A stretch of DNA of 22,707 bases from DATIHQ01 sp035480535 (GCA_035480535.1 DATIHQ010000116.1:1-22707); one strand, 5' to 3'. Positions 14,584-22,443 are shown, numbered from the stretch's first letter. The notes: a model not told the origin generated them from the letters alone. Numbers and translations: made by a program.

Positions 14584-15585
14584 TTATTTTTTTCTTTGTG
14601 GTAGAGTCTCAGACTTGAGGTACCAGCGCAGTGTACGTCGCAGGCCTTCTTTGAGAGTCGTACGCGGCTGCCAGCCCAGCTCATTCCTGATTTTGCTCGT
14701 GTCAATCGCGTAGCGATAATCATGCCCCGGCCGATCGGCCACAAAGCGAATCTTAGGAGGCGAAATTTTCCTCTTCTTACCAACAAGCTCGATAAGTTGA
14801 TGGAGAAGCTCAATATTGGATAGCTCTGTAGCCCCTCCAATATCGTAAACCTGCCCCTTTTTCCCAAATTGAAGAATCGTCCAAACCGCCTCCGCATGAT
14901 CCTCCACATAAAGCCAATCGCGCACATTGGCGCCGTGGCCATAAACAGGAAGAGGCTTGCCCCTCAGGCAATTCAGAATCATGACGGGTATGAATTTTTC
15001 AGGGTATTGGCAAGGGCCGTAATTATTGCTGCAATGAGACAGAGTCGTGGAGAGATTGTAGGTATGAGCAAAAGCTCTGACGAGATGATCCGAGGCCGCC
15101 TTCGAGGCGGAATAAGGGGAATTGGGGCGATAGGGGGAGTGTTCATTGAACGTACCGCTTTCTCCAAGCGAGCCGTAGACTTCATCTGTTGAAATATGAT
15201 GGAAATGAACCTGAGGCGTTTTCCGAACAGCCTCGAGAAGAGAAAGAGTTCCTTTCACATTCGTCTCTATAAAAGGCAAAGCTTGAGCAATACTTCGGTC
15301 GACATGCGTTTCGGCTGCAAAATGGACCACCGCATCGATTTCCCATTCGATGAGAAGTTTTTCAATGAGCGGCTGATTGAGAATATCTCCCTGAACAAAG
15401 CGGTAGCGAGGATGCTCATGAAATCCATCCAACGAATGGAGATTTCCCGCATAGGTTAAAAGGTCAAGATTGAGAATGCGTCCCTTAAAAGAGGCTTTGC
15501 GCAAAAGATAGCGAATGAAAGCCGAGCCAATGAAACCGGCGCCTCCTGTGACGAGAAGACTAGAGAGAGGCCGCAGCGGGAGCAT
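14584..15585 (-). CDS. rfbB: dTDP-glucose 4,6-dehydratase
   Basis: A 333-residue extended short-chain dehydrogenase that converts dTDP-glucose to dTDP-4-keto-6-deoxyglucose, step 2 of dTDP-rhamnose synthesis, in the cytoplasm. The NAD-binding TGGAGFIGS is at 13-21. HISTDEVYGS carries the Thr-Asp-Glu catalytic triad of this family, YSASK the Tyr/Lys pair, and NNYGP and PVYGHGANVRDWLYVEDH are substrate-site landmarks. No signal peptide. The start overlaps the rfbD end by 26 bases. It ends a probable operon pgeF-rfbC-rfbD-rfbB. The glucose-1-phosphate thymidylyltransferase gene (rfbA) is not in the window. Confidence 0.95.
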   Translation of the reverse strand: MLPLRPLSSLLVTGGAGFIGSAFIRYLLRKASFKGRILNLDLLTYAGNLHSLDGFHEHPRYRFVQGDILNQPLIEKLLIEWEIDAVVHFAAETHVDRSIAQALPFIETNVKGTLSLLEAVRKTPQVHFHHISTDEVYGSLGESGTFNEHSPYRPNSPYSASKAASDHLVRAFAHTYNLSTTLSHCSNNYGPCQYPEKFIPVMILNCLRGKPLPVYGHGANVRDWLYVEDHAEAVWTILQFGKKGQVYDIGGATELSNIELLHQLIELVGKKRKISPPKIRFVADRPGHDYRYAIDTSKIRNELGWQPRTTLKEGLRRTLRWYLKSETLPQRKK

Positions 15586-16420
15586 GTTGAACCAAAAATT
15601 CTCGTAAAGCGTCTCGCCAATGACGTGGGCTTATTTGGAAGTCCCGTTCGATTTTTGTCGTGTCAAAAGCAGAATAAGCGGGCCGCTTGCAGGGAGAGGA
15701 GAAAAAAGAGCCAGGAACAGGAATCATTTTTTCGGTCACAACTTTGATGCCCAATTTCTCCGCTTCTTCTTTCATGACGAGGCCAAATTCATATTTCGTC
15801 GCCACTCCCGCATTGGCAAATTGATAGATTCCTTGCGCATCGAGCATTCGAAGGATGACTTCTGCAATATCGATGACATAGCCTGGCCTTCCCCATTGAT
15901 CAGAAGTGAGGCGAATCTCCTTTTGCGTCTGCAGCATTTGGAGAAGCTTCGCTACAAAATTTTTCCCTCCATTCCCAAAAATCCAAGAGACGCGGAGGAT
16001 GCAAGCGTCTGGCAAAACCTTCTGCACGCGCATTTCCCCTTCCAATTTCGATTGGCCATATATATTGCATGGAGAAACGGGATCGGTTTCTTTCAAAGGG
16101 CGCTGTGGCTCCCCTCCAAAAACATAATCTGTTGAAATGTGAATGAGGCGCGCGCCCGTCTCCTTGGCGATCAAAGCCAGATTTTCTGCGCCGAGAGCAT
16201 TTGCGCGATAAGCCTCTTCCCGATTTGTCTCTGAAAGATCGACCAGTGAATAGGCGGCGCAGTTGACAATGTGAGTGATGCCAAAGCGCTTTCGCACAAA
16301 GGCGCGAAGCGATGCCAAATCCCCAATATCGGCCTCCTGATGTCCAGTGCCAATGGCCTCGCACATCTTCATCAACGTACTTCCCAGAAGTCCGTTAGCG
16401 CCGGTGATCCACAACTTCAT
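15560..16420 (-). CDS. rfbD: dTDP-4-dehydrorhamnose reductase
   Basis: A 286-residue reductase that makes dTDP-L-rhamnose from dTDP-4-keto-L-rhamnose, the last step of the pathway. ITGANGLLGS near the N-terminus binds NADPH. NCAAYSLVD, ISTDYVFGG and YGQSKLEGE (with the catalytic Tyr and Lys) are diagnostic of RmlD, as is VSWIFGNGGKNFV. It overlaps rfbC by 26 bases at its start and rfbB by 26 bases at its end, so the three are tightly coupled. Cytosolic, no signal. Confidence 0.95.
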   Translation of the reverse strand: MKLWITGANGLLGSTLMKMCEAIGTGHQEADIGDLASLRAFVRKRFGITHIVNCAAYSLVDLSETNREEAYRANALGAENLALIAKETGARLIHISTDYVFGGEPQRPLKETDPVSPCNIYGQSKLEGEMRVQKVLPDACILRVSWIFGNGGKNFVAKLLQMLQTQKEIRLTSDQWGRPGYVIDIAEVILRMLDAQGIYQFANAGVATKYEFGLVMKEEAEKLGIKVVTEKMIPVPGSFFSSPCKRPAYSAFDTTKIERDFQISPRHWRDALREFLVQHAPAAASL

Positions 16421-16949
16421 AAAATACCTCTTTAAAATAAGGACTCGTCTGATCTCGAGGAGAGAGAATCGGCTCTTTCACAGGCCAAGCCACTTGCAAA
16501 TCGGGATCATTCCAACGGATGGAGCATTCTGTTTTTGGATTGTAGACTGCGCTCACTTTGTATTGAATGCGGGCCGTTTCGCTCATCACGGCAAATCCGT
16601 GGGCAAATCCAATGGGAATGTAGAGCTGATGATGCTCTTGGTCATCGAGTTCAACTGCCACCCACTCTCCAAATGTAGCGGAGTCAGGGCGAAGATCGAC
16701 CACTACATCCCAGATCTTTCCAGATACGCAGCTCACCAACTTCGCTTGACCCGGGCTCGATTGATAATGTAATCCCCGCACCGTTCCTTTTTTAGAAAAA
16801 GAGACATTATCTTGAACAAACACAGTCTCAATCCCATTAGAAAGATAGAGCGGCTGACTGTAGCTTTCGAAAAAAAAGCCCCGTTCGTCTTTAAAGACGC
16901 GCGGAACGATCTTTTTCACTCCCGAAAGGCGAAGGTTAATGATTTCCAT
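16395..16949 (-). CDS. rfbC: dTDP-4-dehydrorhamnose 3,5-epimerase
   Basis: A 184-residue cupin-fold epimerase, step 3 of dTDP-rhamnose synthesis. RVFKDERGFFFESY is the typical N-terminal strand pair; VRGLHYQ carries the catalytic base His61; KLVSCVSGKIWDVVVDLR and PIGFAHGFAVMSE are core strands; and YNPKTECSIRWNDP is the conserved C-terminal loop. Length matches the family. The gene starts 19 bases after pgeF and overlaps rfbD. Confidence 0.95.
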   Translation of the reverse strand: MEIINLRLSGVKKIVPRVFKDERGFFFESYSQPLYLSNGIETVFVQDNVSFSKKGTVRGLHYQSSPGQAKLVSCVSGKIWDVVVDLRPDSATFGEWVAVELDDQEHHQLYIPIGFAHGFAVMSETARIQYKVSAVYNPKTECSIRWNDPDLQVAWPVKEPILSPRDQTSPYFKEVFYEVVDHRR

Positions 16950-16968
16950 AGGGACTATTGTTCAGAAA

Positions 16969-17724
16969 TCAGCTTTTCAATGCAACGACTGTTGCATGGC
17001 GGCCTGTTTCTTTTTCGCGGCGATAGGAAAAATAATCTTTTGGATTGCAGTAGGTACAGACTGAGGTGATTTCGATATTCTTATCGGGAACCCCGGCACC
17101 GGCGAGCTGCTTTCGGCTGATCGCCCAGAAATCGAAATATGTCGGCTTCACTTGAAAAGACCAAAACTCTTGGGGAAGCTCTTGTTTATAGTTCTTAAAT
17201 TCAGCGTGATCTGGCCCTAAGGAAGGAGAGATGCAGACAATTAAATTTTGCGGCTGGGTTCCAATATCGCGGCGCATCGCATCCAGCATGCGGGCGTAAA
17301 TATTTTGCGCACTCCCGCGCCATCCTGAATGAACTACCCCGACGGCTTCATGAACAGGATCGTAAAAAATGGCCGCTTGGCAATCGGCATGAGTGATGCC
17401 CAGTCCAATTCCTTTTTCCGTCGTAAAAAGAGCATCCGCTTGGGGGAGTTTATCGAGATTTTTTGCCGTGACGCGATGGACATTTGACCCATGCGTTTGA
17501 TGGGGATAAATCACCTGTTGTACGCCAAGAGCTTTGCGCACCTGTTCCCGATTCACTTTCACGTTGTCGGGAGCATCGCTCGTCCCCTCTCCAGCATTGA
17601 GCGTTCCAAAATGTTGTTTACTCACTCCTCCATGGCGCAAAAACACTCCATGAAGAACATGGGGATATTCTTCCAAGAGATCAAATTCTAACCATTCTAC
17701 TTTAGCTTTTTCAAACTCGACCAT
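16969..17724 (-). CDS. pgeF: YfiH/PgeF family (laccase-domain) protein
   Basis: A 251-residue protein of the YfiH family, which acts on purine nucleosides or removes mis-incorporated L-Ser from peptidoglycan precursors (PgeF). Metal-site motifs are present: HQTHG at about 75-79, THADC at 111-115 and VHSGWRGS at 131-138, plus CISPSLGP and CTYC near the end. I chose ATG 17724 because GGGGGA lies 7 bases upstream; an in-frame ATG at 17739 is an alternative. It heads the rfb run on the minus strand, but its function is not obviously tied to rhamnose. Confidence 0.88.
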   Translation of the reverse strand: MVEFEKAKVEWLEFDLLEEYPHVLHGVFLRHGGVSKQHFGTLNAGEGTSDAPDNVKVNREQVRKALGVQQVIYPHQTHGSNVHRVTAKNLDKLPQADALFTTEKGIGLGITHADCQAAIFYDPVHEAVGVVHSGWRGSAQNIYARMLDAMRRDIGTQPQNLIVCISPSLGPDHAEFKNYKQELPQEFWSFQVKPTYFDFWAISRKQLAGAGVPDKNIEITSVCTYCNPKDYFSYRREKETGRHATVVALKS

Positions 17725-17810
17725 ACTGAATTCCCCCATTCTCAAATAAGGTCTATCAAATTTTGAATTGAGTGAACAGGAAAAATCACTAATGATGTAA
17801 GTTGAGTTTT

Positions 17811-18734
17811 ATGGCACACGAAAAGACTCCGCATCGCCTGGGGCTAGGCATTTTCATCTGCGTCGTCGCTTATTTCTTTTTTATGACTGCCAGCTCTATT
17901 GTCTGGAGTTTTCAAGGGCGATTCCCGACAATCCAGATTATTTTTCTTCAAAACTGCATCAGCTTTTTCTGCATTCTCCCCATTGCCCTAAGAAAAGGAG
18001 TCCATCGGCTAAAAACCAACGAACTTCCCCTCCATCTCATTCGCGATGTATTTGGGGTATTTAGCTATTATCTCTATTTCCTCGCCATTCGCCTCTTAAA
18101 CTTAGTCGATGCCACAACCCTCAACTACACAGCGCCCTTTTTCGTCCCCTTTATCTGGTGGATTTGGATGCGCGAAAAGATCTCGCTGCATGTTTGGTGG
18201 TCGATCATTGTGGGATTCATCGGCGTTGCGGTCATTTTAAATCCTACCACCCAGATCTTCCAGATCGGTTTCCTCTTCGGTCTCTTTGCGGGCATTGCCT
18301 CAGGCGTTGCCTTTTGCGCCATTCGCATGCTCAATCTCAAAAAAGAGCCAATGACGCGCACCCTCTTCTACTACTTCCTCGTCGGAATGATCCTCAGCGG
18401 TCCCTTTGCCTGGGTCTACTGGACCCATCCCACCGGCATCGAATGGCTGCAAACTCTAGGAATCGGCGTCGCTACAGCCATCGGGCAGATGCTCCTCACC
18501 ATCGCTTACCGCTATGGTACGGCCTCCTACCTCTCGCCTCTCGGTTATTCAACGGTGGTCTACGCCGGCCTCATTAGTTGGATCATCTTCGACAAGCCCC
18601 TCGGCTTTCGCTCTCTCATTGGAACGGCGCTCATCATCCTCGGCGGCACGCTCACCTACATCCTCAAGAAAAAGCCCGAAACTCTCGCCGAGACCTTCGA
18701 AGTCCCCAACCCCCACGAAAAACCCCCACTTTAA
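17811..18734 (+). CDS. EamA/DMT-family ten-helix transporter
   Basis: A 307-residue inner-membrane transporter of the drug/metabolite superfamily, with about ten hydrophobic segments in two EamA halves. The first half ends around LLNLVDATTLNYTAPFF and VGFIGVAVILNP; the second around YRYGTASYLSPLGYSTVVYAGL and IGTALIILGGTLTYIL. The LVDATTLNYTAPFFVP motif and overall layout recall S-adenosylmethionine-type and related exchangers used by intracellular bacteria, but substrate cannot be read from the sequence. I chose the ATG at 17811 over a TTG three codons earlier. The gene is convergent with the DUF2063 gene, and their stop codons share bases (TTAA at 18731-18734). Confidence 0.85.
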   Translation: MAHEKTPHRLGLGIFICVVAYFFFMTASSIVWSFQGRFPTIQIIFLQNCISFFCILPIALRKGVHRLKTNELPLHLIRDVFGVFSYYLYFLAIRLLNLVDATTLNYTAPFFVPFIWWIWMREKISLHVWWSIIVGFIGVAVILNPTTQIFQIGFLFGLFAGIASGVAFCAIRMLNLKKEPMTRTLFYYFLVGMILSGPFAWVYWTHPTGIEWLQTLGIGVATAIGQMLLTIAYRYGTASYLSPLGYSTVVYAGLISWIIFDKPLGFRSLIGTALIILGGTLTYILKKKPETLAETFEVPNPHEKPPL

Positions 18735-19546
18735 ATTTTTCCTGTGAACCAGCCCCTCTCACCCCACTTTCTAAACCAATCGCCAATATTCCTCTCCGCC
18801 TCTTCAATCATCGTTCCCTGCAACAAATGACAAGCCTCTTCTAACGTTGCTCCCTTTTCAAATGCCCTTAACAGCAGCGCCTGGGCAGGAGAAATCTTCT
18901 CATATTCAATCTCTCCCTGTTTGCCTGCGAGAACAAATGAGCCTCCCCCATCGATCTTTGGGAAATCGCGCTCCTGCCAATAGTTTGGCTCTTCTCTCAA
19001 CAACTCCTCTCTAAATTTCAAGAGATCCCCCTCAAGATCCACGATGGCTACAAAAGGCTGCAGGTAGATAGGCCCATTTATATCTTCAAGCTTTGGACTT
19101 GGGCGCACGAGAGGAAGCCTCTCATAAAGCGCATCAATCGTAGCTAATTGTTGAACGAGCCACTTGTCTTCATCGCCATATTCCTCCGCAATCCATTGCG
19201 GCAGCTTTCGCCCCAAAGAGGAGAGCGACCAGTGATTTGGAAAATATTTCAAGATGTAAGGCTCCACAATGAAACGATTGAACTCCTCATAGCCAAAAAG
19301 GCGAAGAAGTGAAGGGTAATCCGACTGTAAAATCACAAACATCCGAAACCAAAACTGCTGATTGTATATCCCTAAGCGCTGCGACGCGCTGAGATAGGGA
19401 CCTGGCGCCATCCTCTCTTCTATCGATTGCGCGATCTTTTCATCGTAAATGGGGAGATCATACTCTCCTAACTGCCGAAGAGGGCGGGCGATGATCTCTC
19501 CCATCCACTTTTGCAGCTCGAGAAGAGAAGCAGGTACGCAGCTCAC
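18731..19546 (-). CDS. bufC: DUF2063 (BufC/HvfC-like) partner protein of the MNIO cluster
   Basis: A 271-residue protein with the N-terminal DUF2063 fold: RLGIYNQQFWFRMFVILQ, DYPSLLRLFGYEEFNRF and WSLSSLGRKLPQWI match the family landmarks. The C-terminal part (ISPAQALLLRAF, then WFRKWGERGWF) resembles the winged-helix-like precursor-binding domain of BufC. In bufferin clusters this protein recruits the precursor to the MNIO enzyme. I chose GTG 19546, which overlaps the stop of the MNIO gene as GTGA, rather than an ATG farther upstream that would give a 61-base overlap. The assignment depends on the neighbouring MNIO gene as well as on family resemblance. Confidence 0.85.
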   Translation of the reverse strand: MSCVPASLLELQKWMGEIIARPLRQLGEYDLPIYDEKIAQSIEERMAPGPYLSASQRLGIYNQQFWFRMFVILQSDYPSLLRLFGYEEFNRFIVEPYILKYFPNHWSLSSLGRKLPQWIAEEYGDEDKWLVQQLATIDALYERLPLVRPSPKLEDINGPIYLQPFVAIVDLEGDLLKFREELLREEPNYWQERDFPKIDGGGSFVLAGKQGEIEYEKISPAQALLLRAFEKGATLEEACHLLQGTMIEEAERNIGDWFRKWGERGWFTGKI

Positions 19547-20379
19547 AAAGCCGCCTGAAGAATTTCTTTTTGGAAGGCTTTTGCTTTGAGCGCCTCTTTC
19601 CACGTATCTTCAAAACTGATGAAGTGATCGTCCCATTCCAAAAGAGTGGAAACTCTCGTCCGCGGATACACTTCGGCATAGAGTTTCCAGACCTCATCGC
19701 ATACATAATGATCATGCGTATCGAGACAATAGGCGCCGTAATCGCTATGCCCAGCCAGATGGATTTGAATCACCCTCTCCAAAGGAAGATTAGAAATATA
19801 CTCGTTGGGAGAAAAGTTGTGATTCCGGCTCGATACATAAATATTATTTACGTCGAGCATCATAAAAATATCGGCCTCTTCAACAACCGCGCGATAAAAC
19901 TCCCATTCGCTCATTTCATCCCCTTTGTAGCCGGCGTAGGAAGAGACATTTTCCAGGGCAAAGGGAACTTCTAAAAAATCTTGGACAATGCGAGTCCGTT
20001 CAACCACATAGTCAATGACCTCTCTTCGATAGGGCAAGGGAAGTAGATCGTGATAATGGGCGCCGGGCAATTTTCCCCAGCAAAGATGGTCGGAAATCCA
20101 GGGTGTATTCGTCTTCCGAGCCAGTGCTTTCAATTTCTTTAAGTAATCGAAATCGAGCGGGTCGGGGCTTCCAATTGCCAGAGAAACCCCATGAAGGGCC
20201 ACCCGATATCGCTCTAAGATACGCTCCAGTTTTTCCAGAGCCCTCTCACCCGGTACCATGAAATTTTCGCTGATGATCTCAAACCAATCAACAGCAGGCC
20301 ACTTAGAAAAAATATCACTATAATGAACGGGCCTGAGGCCAATTCCTATCCCCAGATTCGGGATCTTTTCGCTTTGCAT
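19543..20379 (-). CDS. bufB: DUF692/MNIO enzyme (BufB-like, multinuclear non-haem iron oxidase)
   Basis: A 278-residue TIM-barrel enzyme of the DUF692/MNIO family, which modifies Cys or other residues of RiPP precursors using a multinuclear iron centre. Family motifs are nearly complete: GIGLRPVHY (12-20), WFEIISENFM (32-41), LHGVSLAIGSPDPLD (62-76), WISDHLCW (94-101), HDLLPLPY (110-117), ENVSSYAG (143-150), LDVNNIYVSS (175-184), QIHLAGHSDYG (205-215), DTHD (220-223) and LLEWDD (246-251). Putative metal ligands (H63, D97, E143, D176, H207, D220, E248) all look conserved. It lies 17 bases after the precursor gene and overlaps the partner gene by 4. Confidence 0.95.
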   Translation of the reverse strand: MQSEKIPNLGIGIGLRPVHYSDIFSKWPAVDWFEIISENFMVPGERALEKLERILERYRVALHGVSLAIGSPDPLDFDYLKKLKALARKTNTPWISDHLCWGKLPGAHYHDLLPLPYRREVIDYVVERTRIVQDFLEVPFALENVSSYAGYKGDEMSEWEFYRAVVEEADIFMMLDVNNIYVSSRNHNFSPNEYISNLPLERVIQIHLAGHSDYGAYCLDTHDHYVCDEVWKLYAEVYPRTRVSTLLEWDDHFISFEDTWKEALKAKAFQKEILQAAL

Positions 20380-20396
20380 CCAACAAAGCTAATCAT

Positions 20397-20732
20397 TCAT
20401 TCGATTTCTGGCAAACTTTCTTCTTGCATGACCTTTTGAGCCGCGCTCAACCGTTTTTCAGAACTTTCCGACATGGCTTCTTCAGATTTGTCCATTTTTT
20501 CACTTTCCTGCACCTCACTGCTGGAAGTACTGCTGCATCCGCTTTTGCCGCTGCAAGAAGACTTATCGCCATTTCCTTTGTAGCTATCTTCTTGATCCAT
20601 TGCAGGCATTTCACTCTTCGATTTAGAACAAGACATCGCAATTTCACCCCGTTCCGTAGAAGCGGATGAGCCAGAAAAGCAAAGCCCTGCTGCCAAACCA
20701 ATCGCGGCTAATTTCACTAAATCCTTATTCAT
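20397..20732 (-). CDS. Candidate RiPP (bufferin-like) precursor with signal peptide
   Basis: A 111-residue protein beginning MNKDLVKLAAIGLAAGLCF, a Sec-type signal (likely cleaved near SSAST). The mature part is rich in Ser, Glu and Lys and contains only three Cys: C35 (MSCSKSK) and the pair C60 and C66 in SCSGKSGC. Known BufA precursors also have an N-terminal Sec signal and Cys-containing motifs, but this one lacks the DUF2282 pattern and has fewer cysteines, so it is an unusual variant. A strong AAGGAG ribosome-binding site is present. It is the first gene of the cluster, 17 bases upstream of the MNIO gene. Precursor status is inferred from position, size, signal and Cys. Confidence 0.7.
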   Translation of the reverse strand: MNKDLVKLAAIGLAAGLCFSGSSASTERGEIAMSCSKSKSEMPAMDQEDSYKGNGDKSSCSGKSGCSSTSSSEVQESEKMDKSEEAMSESSEKRLSAAQKVMQEESLPEIE

Positions 20733-20866
20733 CTGTTCTCCTTAATTTGAATTCACCACAAACCGGAATTTATCGATCTGGCCATTATAGATCCAGCAGA
20801 TTTTGATACATTTTTAAATTCATCTTTGTGTAAAATGAGGGCATTTTGTATCTCTTGGGATCAAAG

Positions 20867-21325
20867 ATGATTCGCATCGCATTACTCACATTATCTCTTC
20901 TAGGAAACTTCCTTTTTGCTGAAGAAAAGGATCATAAATTTGCAGGAAAACATTTCGTTGCAAGTTATCTCGACTGCGATCTCAAAGCCATTGCAAACGT
21001 CGATGAATTAATCCGCGCGATGGATGAAGCTGTTCATTTATCGGGGGCGACGATCCTCAATGAAGCTCATCATATTTTTCCCCCAAACGGCCTCACTCTT
21101 GTCTATCTTCTCTCAGAGAGCCACTCCAGTCTTCACACCTATCCCGAATATGGAGCCTGTTTCGTCGATCTTTTCACCTGCGGGGATCACTGCAGTTCAG
21201 AAAAATTTGATGAGGCCCTTCGCGCCTATTTAAAGCCGCAAACGGTCAATTCGCGCCTCTTCATTCGCCATGAAGGGATAGAAGAAATTGTCTATTCAGG
21301 ACAACCTTGCGAAAAACTGCATTGA
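20867..21325 (+). CDS. speD: S-adenosylmethionine decarboxylase proenzyme with signal peptide
   Basis: A 152-residue AdoMet decarboxylase of the small bacterial type, which makes decarboxylated SAM for spermidine synthesis after self-cleavage to a pyruvoyl enzyme. The cleavage point is E84/S85 in SESHSSLHTYPEYG; the spacing to H90 and C105 (TCGDH) matches the Ser63/His68/Cys83 of the Thermotoga enzyme. All key residues are kept. Unlike the usual cytosolic enzyme, it begins MIRIALLTLSLLGNFLFA, a signal peptide ending before EEKDHKF. The ATG at 20867 is preferred to a TTG at 20846. The next gene overlaps its 3' end by up to 19 bases. No spermidine synthase gene is in view. Confidence 0.88.
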   Translation: MIRIALLTLSLLGNFLFAEEKDHKFAGKHFVASYLDCDLKAIANVDELIRAMDEAVHLSGATILNEAHHIFPPNGLTLVYLLSESHSSLHTYPEYGACFVDLFTCGDHCSSEKFDEALRAYLKPQTVNSRLFIRHEGIEEIVYSGQPCEKLH

Positions 21326-22392
21326 TTCTCTCTCTGTTCCTGTGCAGCGCTCTCCACTCCGATCTGATTGAATTTTACGCAGATTGGTCGTGGAATTGCA
21401 AAGGCACGGCTCTCTTTTCTCCGCCCCAAGGATGGAAAGGGGAAGAATGGGCCCCTCTTTGGACAATTCAATCTCTCCTAAGAGAAAAGGGATGGGAAAT
21501 CAAATGTTGGGATTGGGAATTCTACAAGCCCCTCTTGGCAAAAGGAGATCTGAGCGCTTGGAATGCCTTGCCAATGCAGGAGCGAGAACTAACCGATCGA
21601 ATCTGGATCCTCTGGAACATGGCAGGAAATCTCTCAACCTTCGACTTTTCAAGAGTTCCTAAAGAAAAGCTCATTCTCTTCATGTGGGAGCCGCCGACTG
21701 TACAACTTTCTCTCTATACTCCCGCCATCCAAGCTCTCTTTGGTAAGATCTTTACCTGGGACGACGATCTCGTCGACAACAAGAAATTTTTCAAATTCAA
21801 TTATCCAGTCCTCAAGAAAAGAATCGAGCCGCTCTATGATTTTGATCAGAAAAAATTGTGTGTGATGGTCAATTCCCACTTGAAAAGCACCTATCCCAAA
21901 GAACTCTACAGCGAACGAGACGCAGTGGCCCGTTTTTTTGAAGATAAAGAAGGAGAATTTGATCTCTATGGCCATTCTTGGGATCAACTCAAATTAAAAA
22001 ACTGGAGAGGAAAAACCCCTAACAAGATCGATACGATCAAAAAATATCGCTTCTGCATCGCCTATGAAAACACGCGCGACATCAAGGGCTATATCACTGA
22101 AAAAATCTTTGATTGCTTCCAAGCTGGATGCGTCCCCATTTACTGGGGTGCGAGCAACATCTGCGACTCCATTCCCCCTGAATGTTTCATCGACCGCCGC
22201 AAATTTAAAAACACACAAGAGCTCTACGACTTCATGAAACAAATAAATCGCGCTGAATACGAGACTTACCTAGAGAAAGCCGCCCAGTTCCTACAAAGTG
22301 AAAAGGCCCAGCTCTTCTCCCGCGAGGCCTTCGTTAAAATCTTCATGAACCAGATAGTCAATAGTCAAACTCATCTAATCTCTTGTCTGTAA
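21307..22392 (+). CDS. GT10 (alpha-1,3/4-fucosyltransferase family) with signal peptide, TTG start
   Basis: A 361-residue GT10 paralogue of the protein at 1903-2883. Signature: YEN at 253-255, GYITEKIFDCFQAGCVPIYW at 261-280, then GASNI and CFIDRR. MWEPP near 126-130 matches the FESP of the paralogue, and GKIFTWDDDLVDNKKFFKF aligns with its GKIFVMLDSMIDNKHYFKL. The only start giving a signal peptide is a TTG at 21307 (MRKTALILSLFLCSALHS) inside the end of speD, with an AGG upstream; a second TTG overlaps the speD stop (TTGA). Translational coupling to speD is likely. The N-terminal lobe is longer than in the paralogue (about 35 residues), mostly in the 20-115 region. Confidence 0.88.
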   Translation: MRKTALILSLFLCSALHSDLIEFYADWSWNCKGTALFSPPQGWKGEEWAPLWTIQSLLREKGWEIKCWDWEFYKPLLAKGDLSAWNALPMQERELTDRIWILWNMAGNLSTFDFSRVPKEKLILFMWEPPTVQLSLYTPAIQALFGKIFTWDDDLVDNKKFFKFNYPVLKKRIEPLYDFDQKKLCVMVNSHLKSTYPKELYSERDAVARFFEDKEGEFDLYGHSWDQLKLKNWRGKTPNKIDTIKKYRFCIAYENTRDIKGYITEKIFDCFQAGCVPIYWGASNICDSIPPECFIDRRKFKNTQELYDFMKQINRAEYETYLEKAAQFLQSEKAQLFSREAFVKIFMNQIVNSQTHLISCL

Positions 22393-22443
22393 TCCTTCTC
22401 TTTCTTAAACTCTTGGAACAGATTTTCTGTATGGGAGATCCAT

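Noticed and set aside
14513..14713. Short plus-strand frame after the second foldback
   Set aside because: It runs through the repeat arm into rfbB antisense and resembles no protein.
19547..19603. ATG start for the DUF2063 protein at 19603
   Set aside because: It lies inside the MNIO coding region; the GTGA overlap at 19546 is the more usual arrangement and gives a normal family N-terminus.
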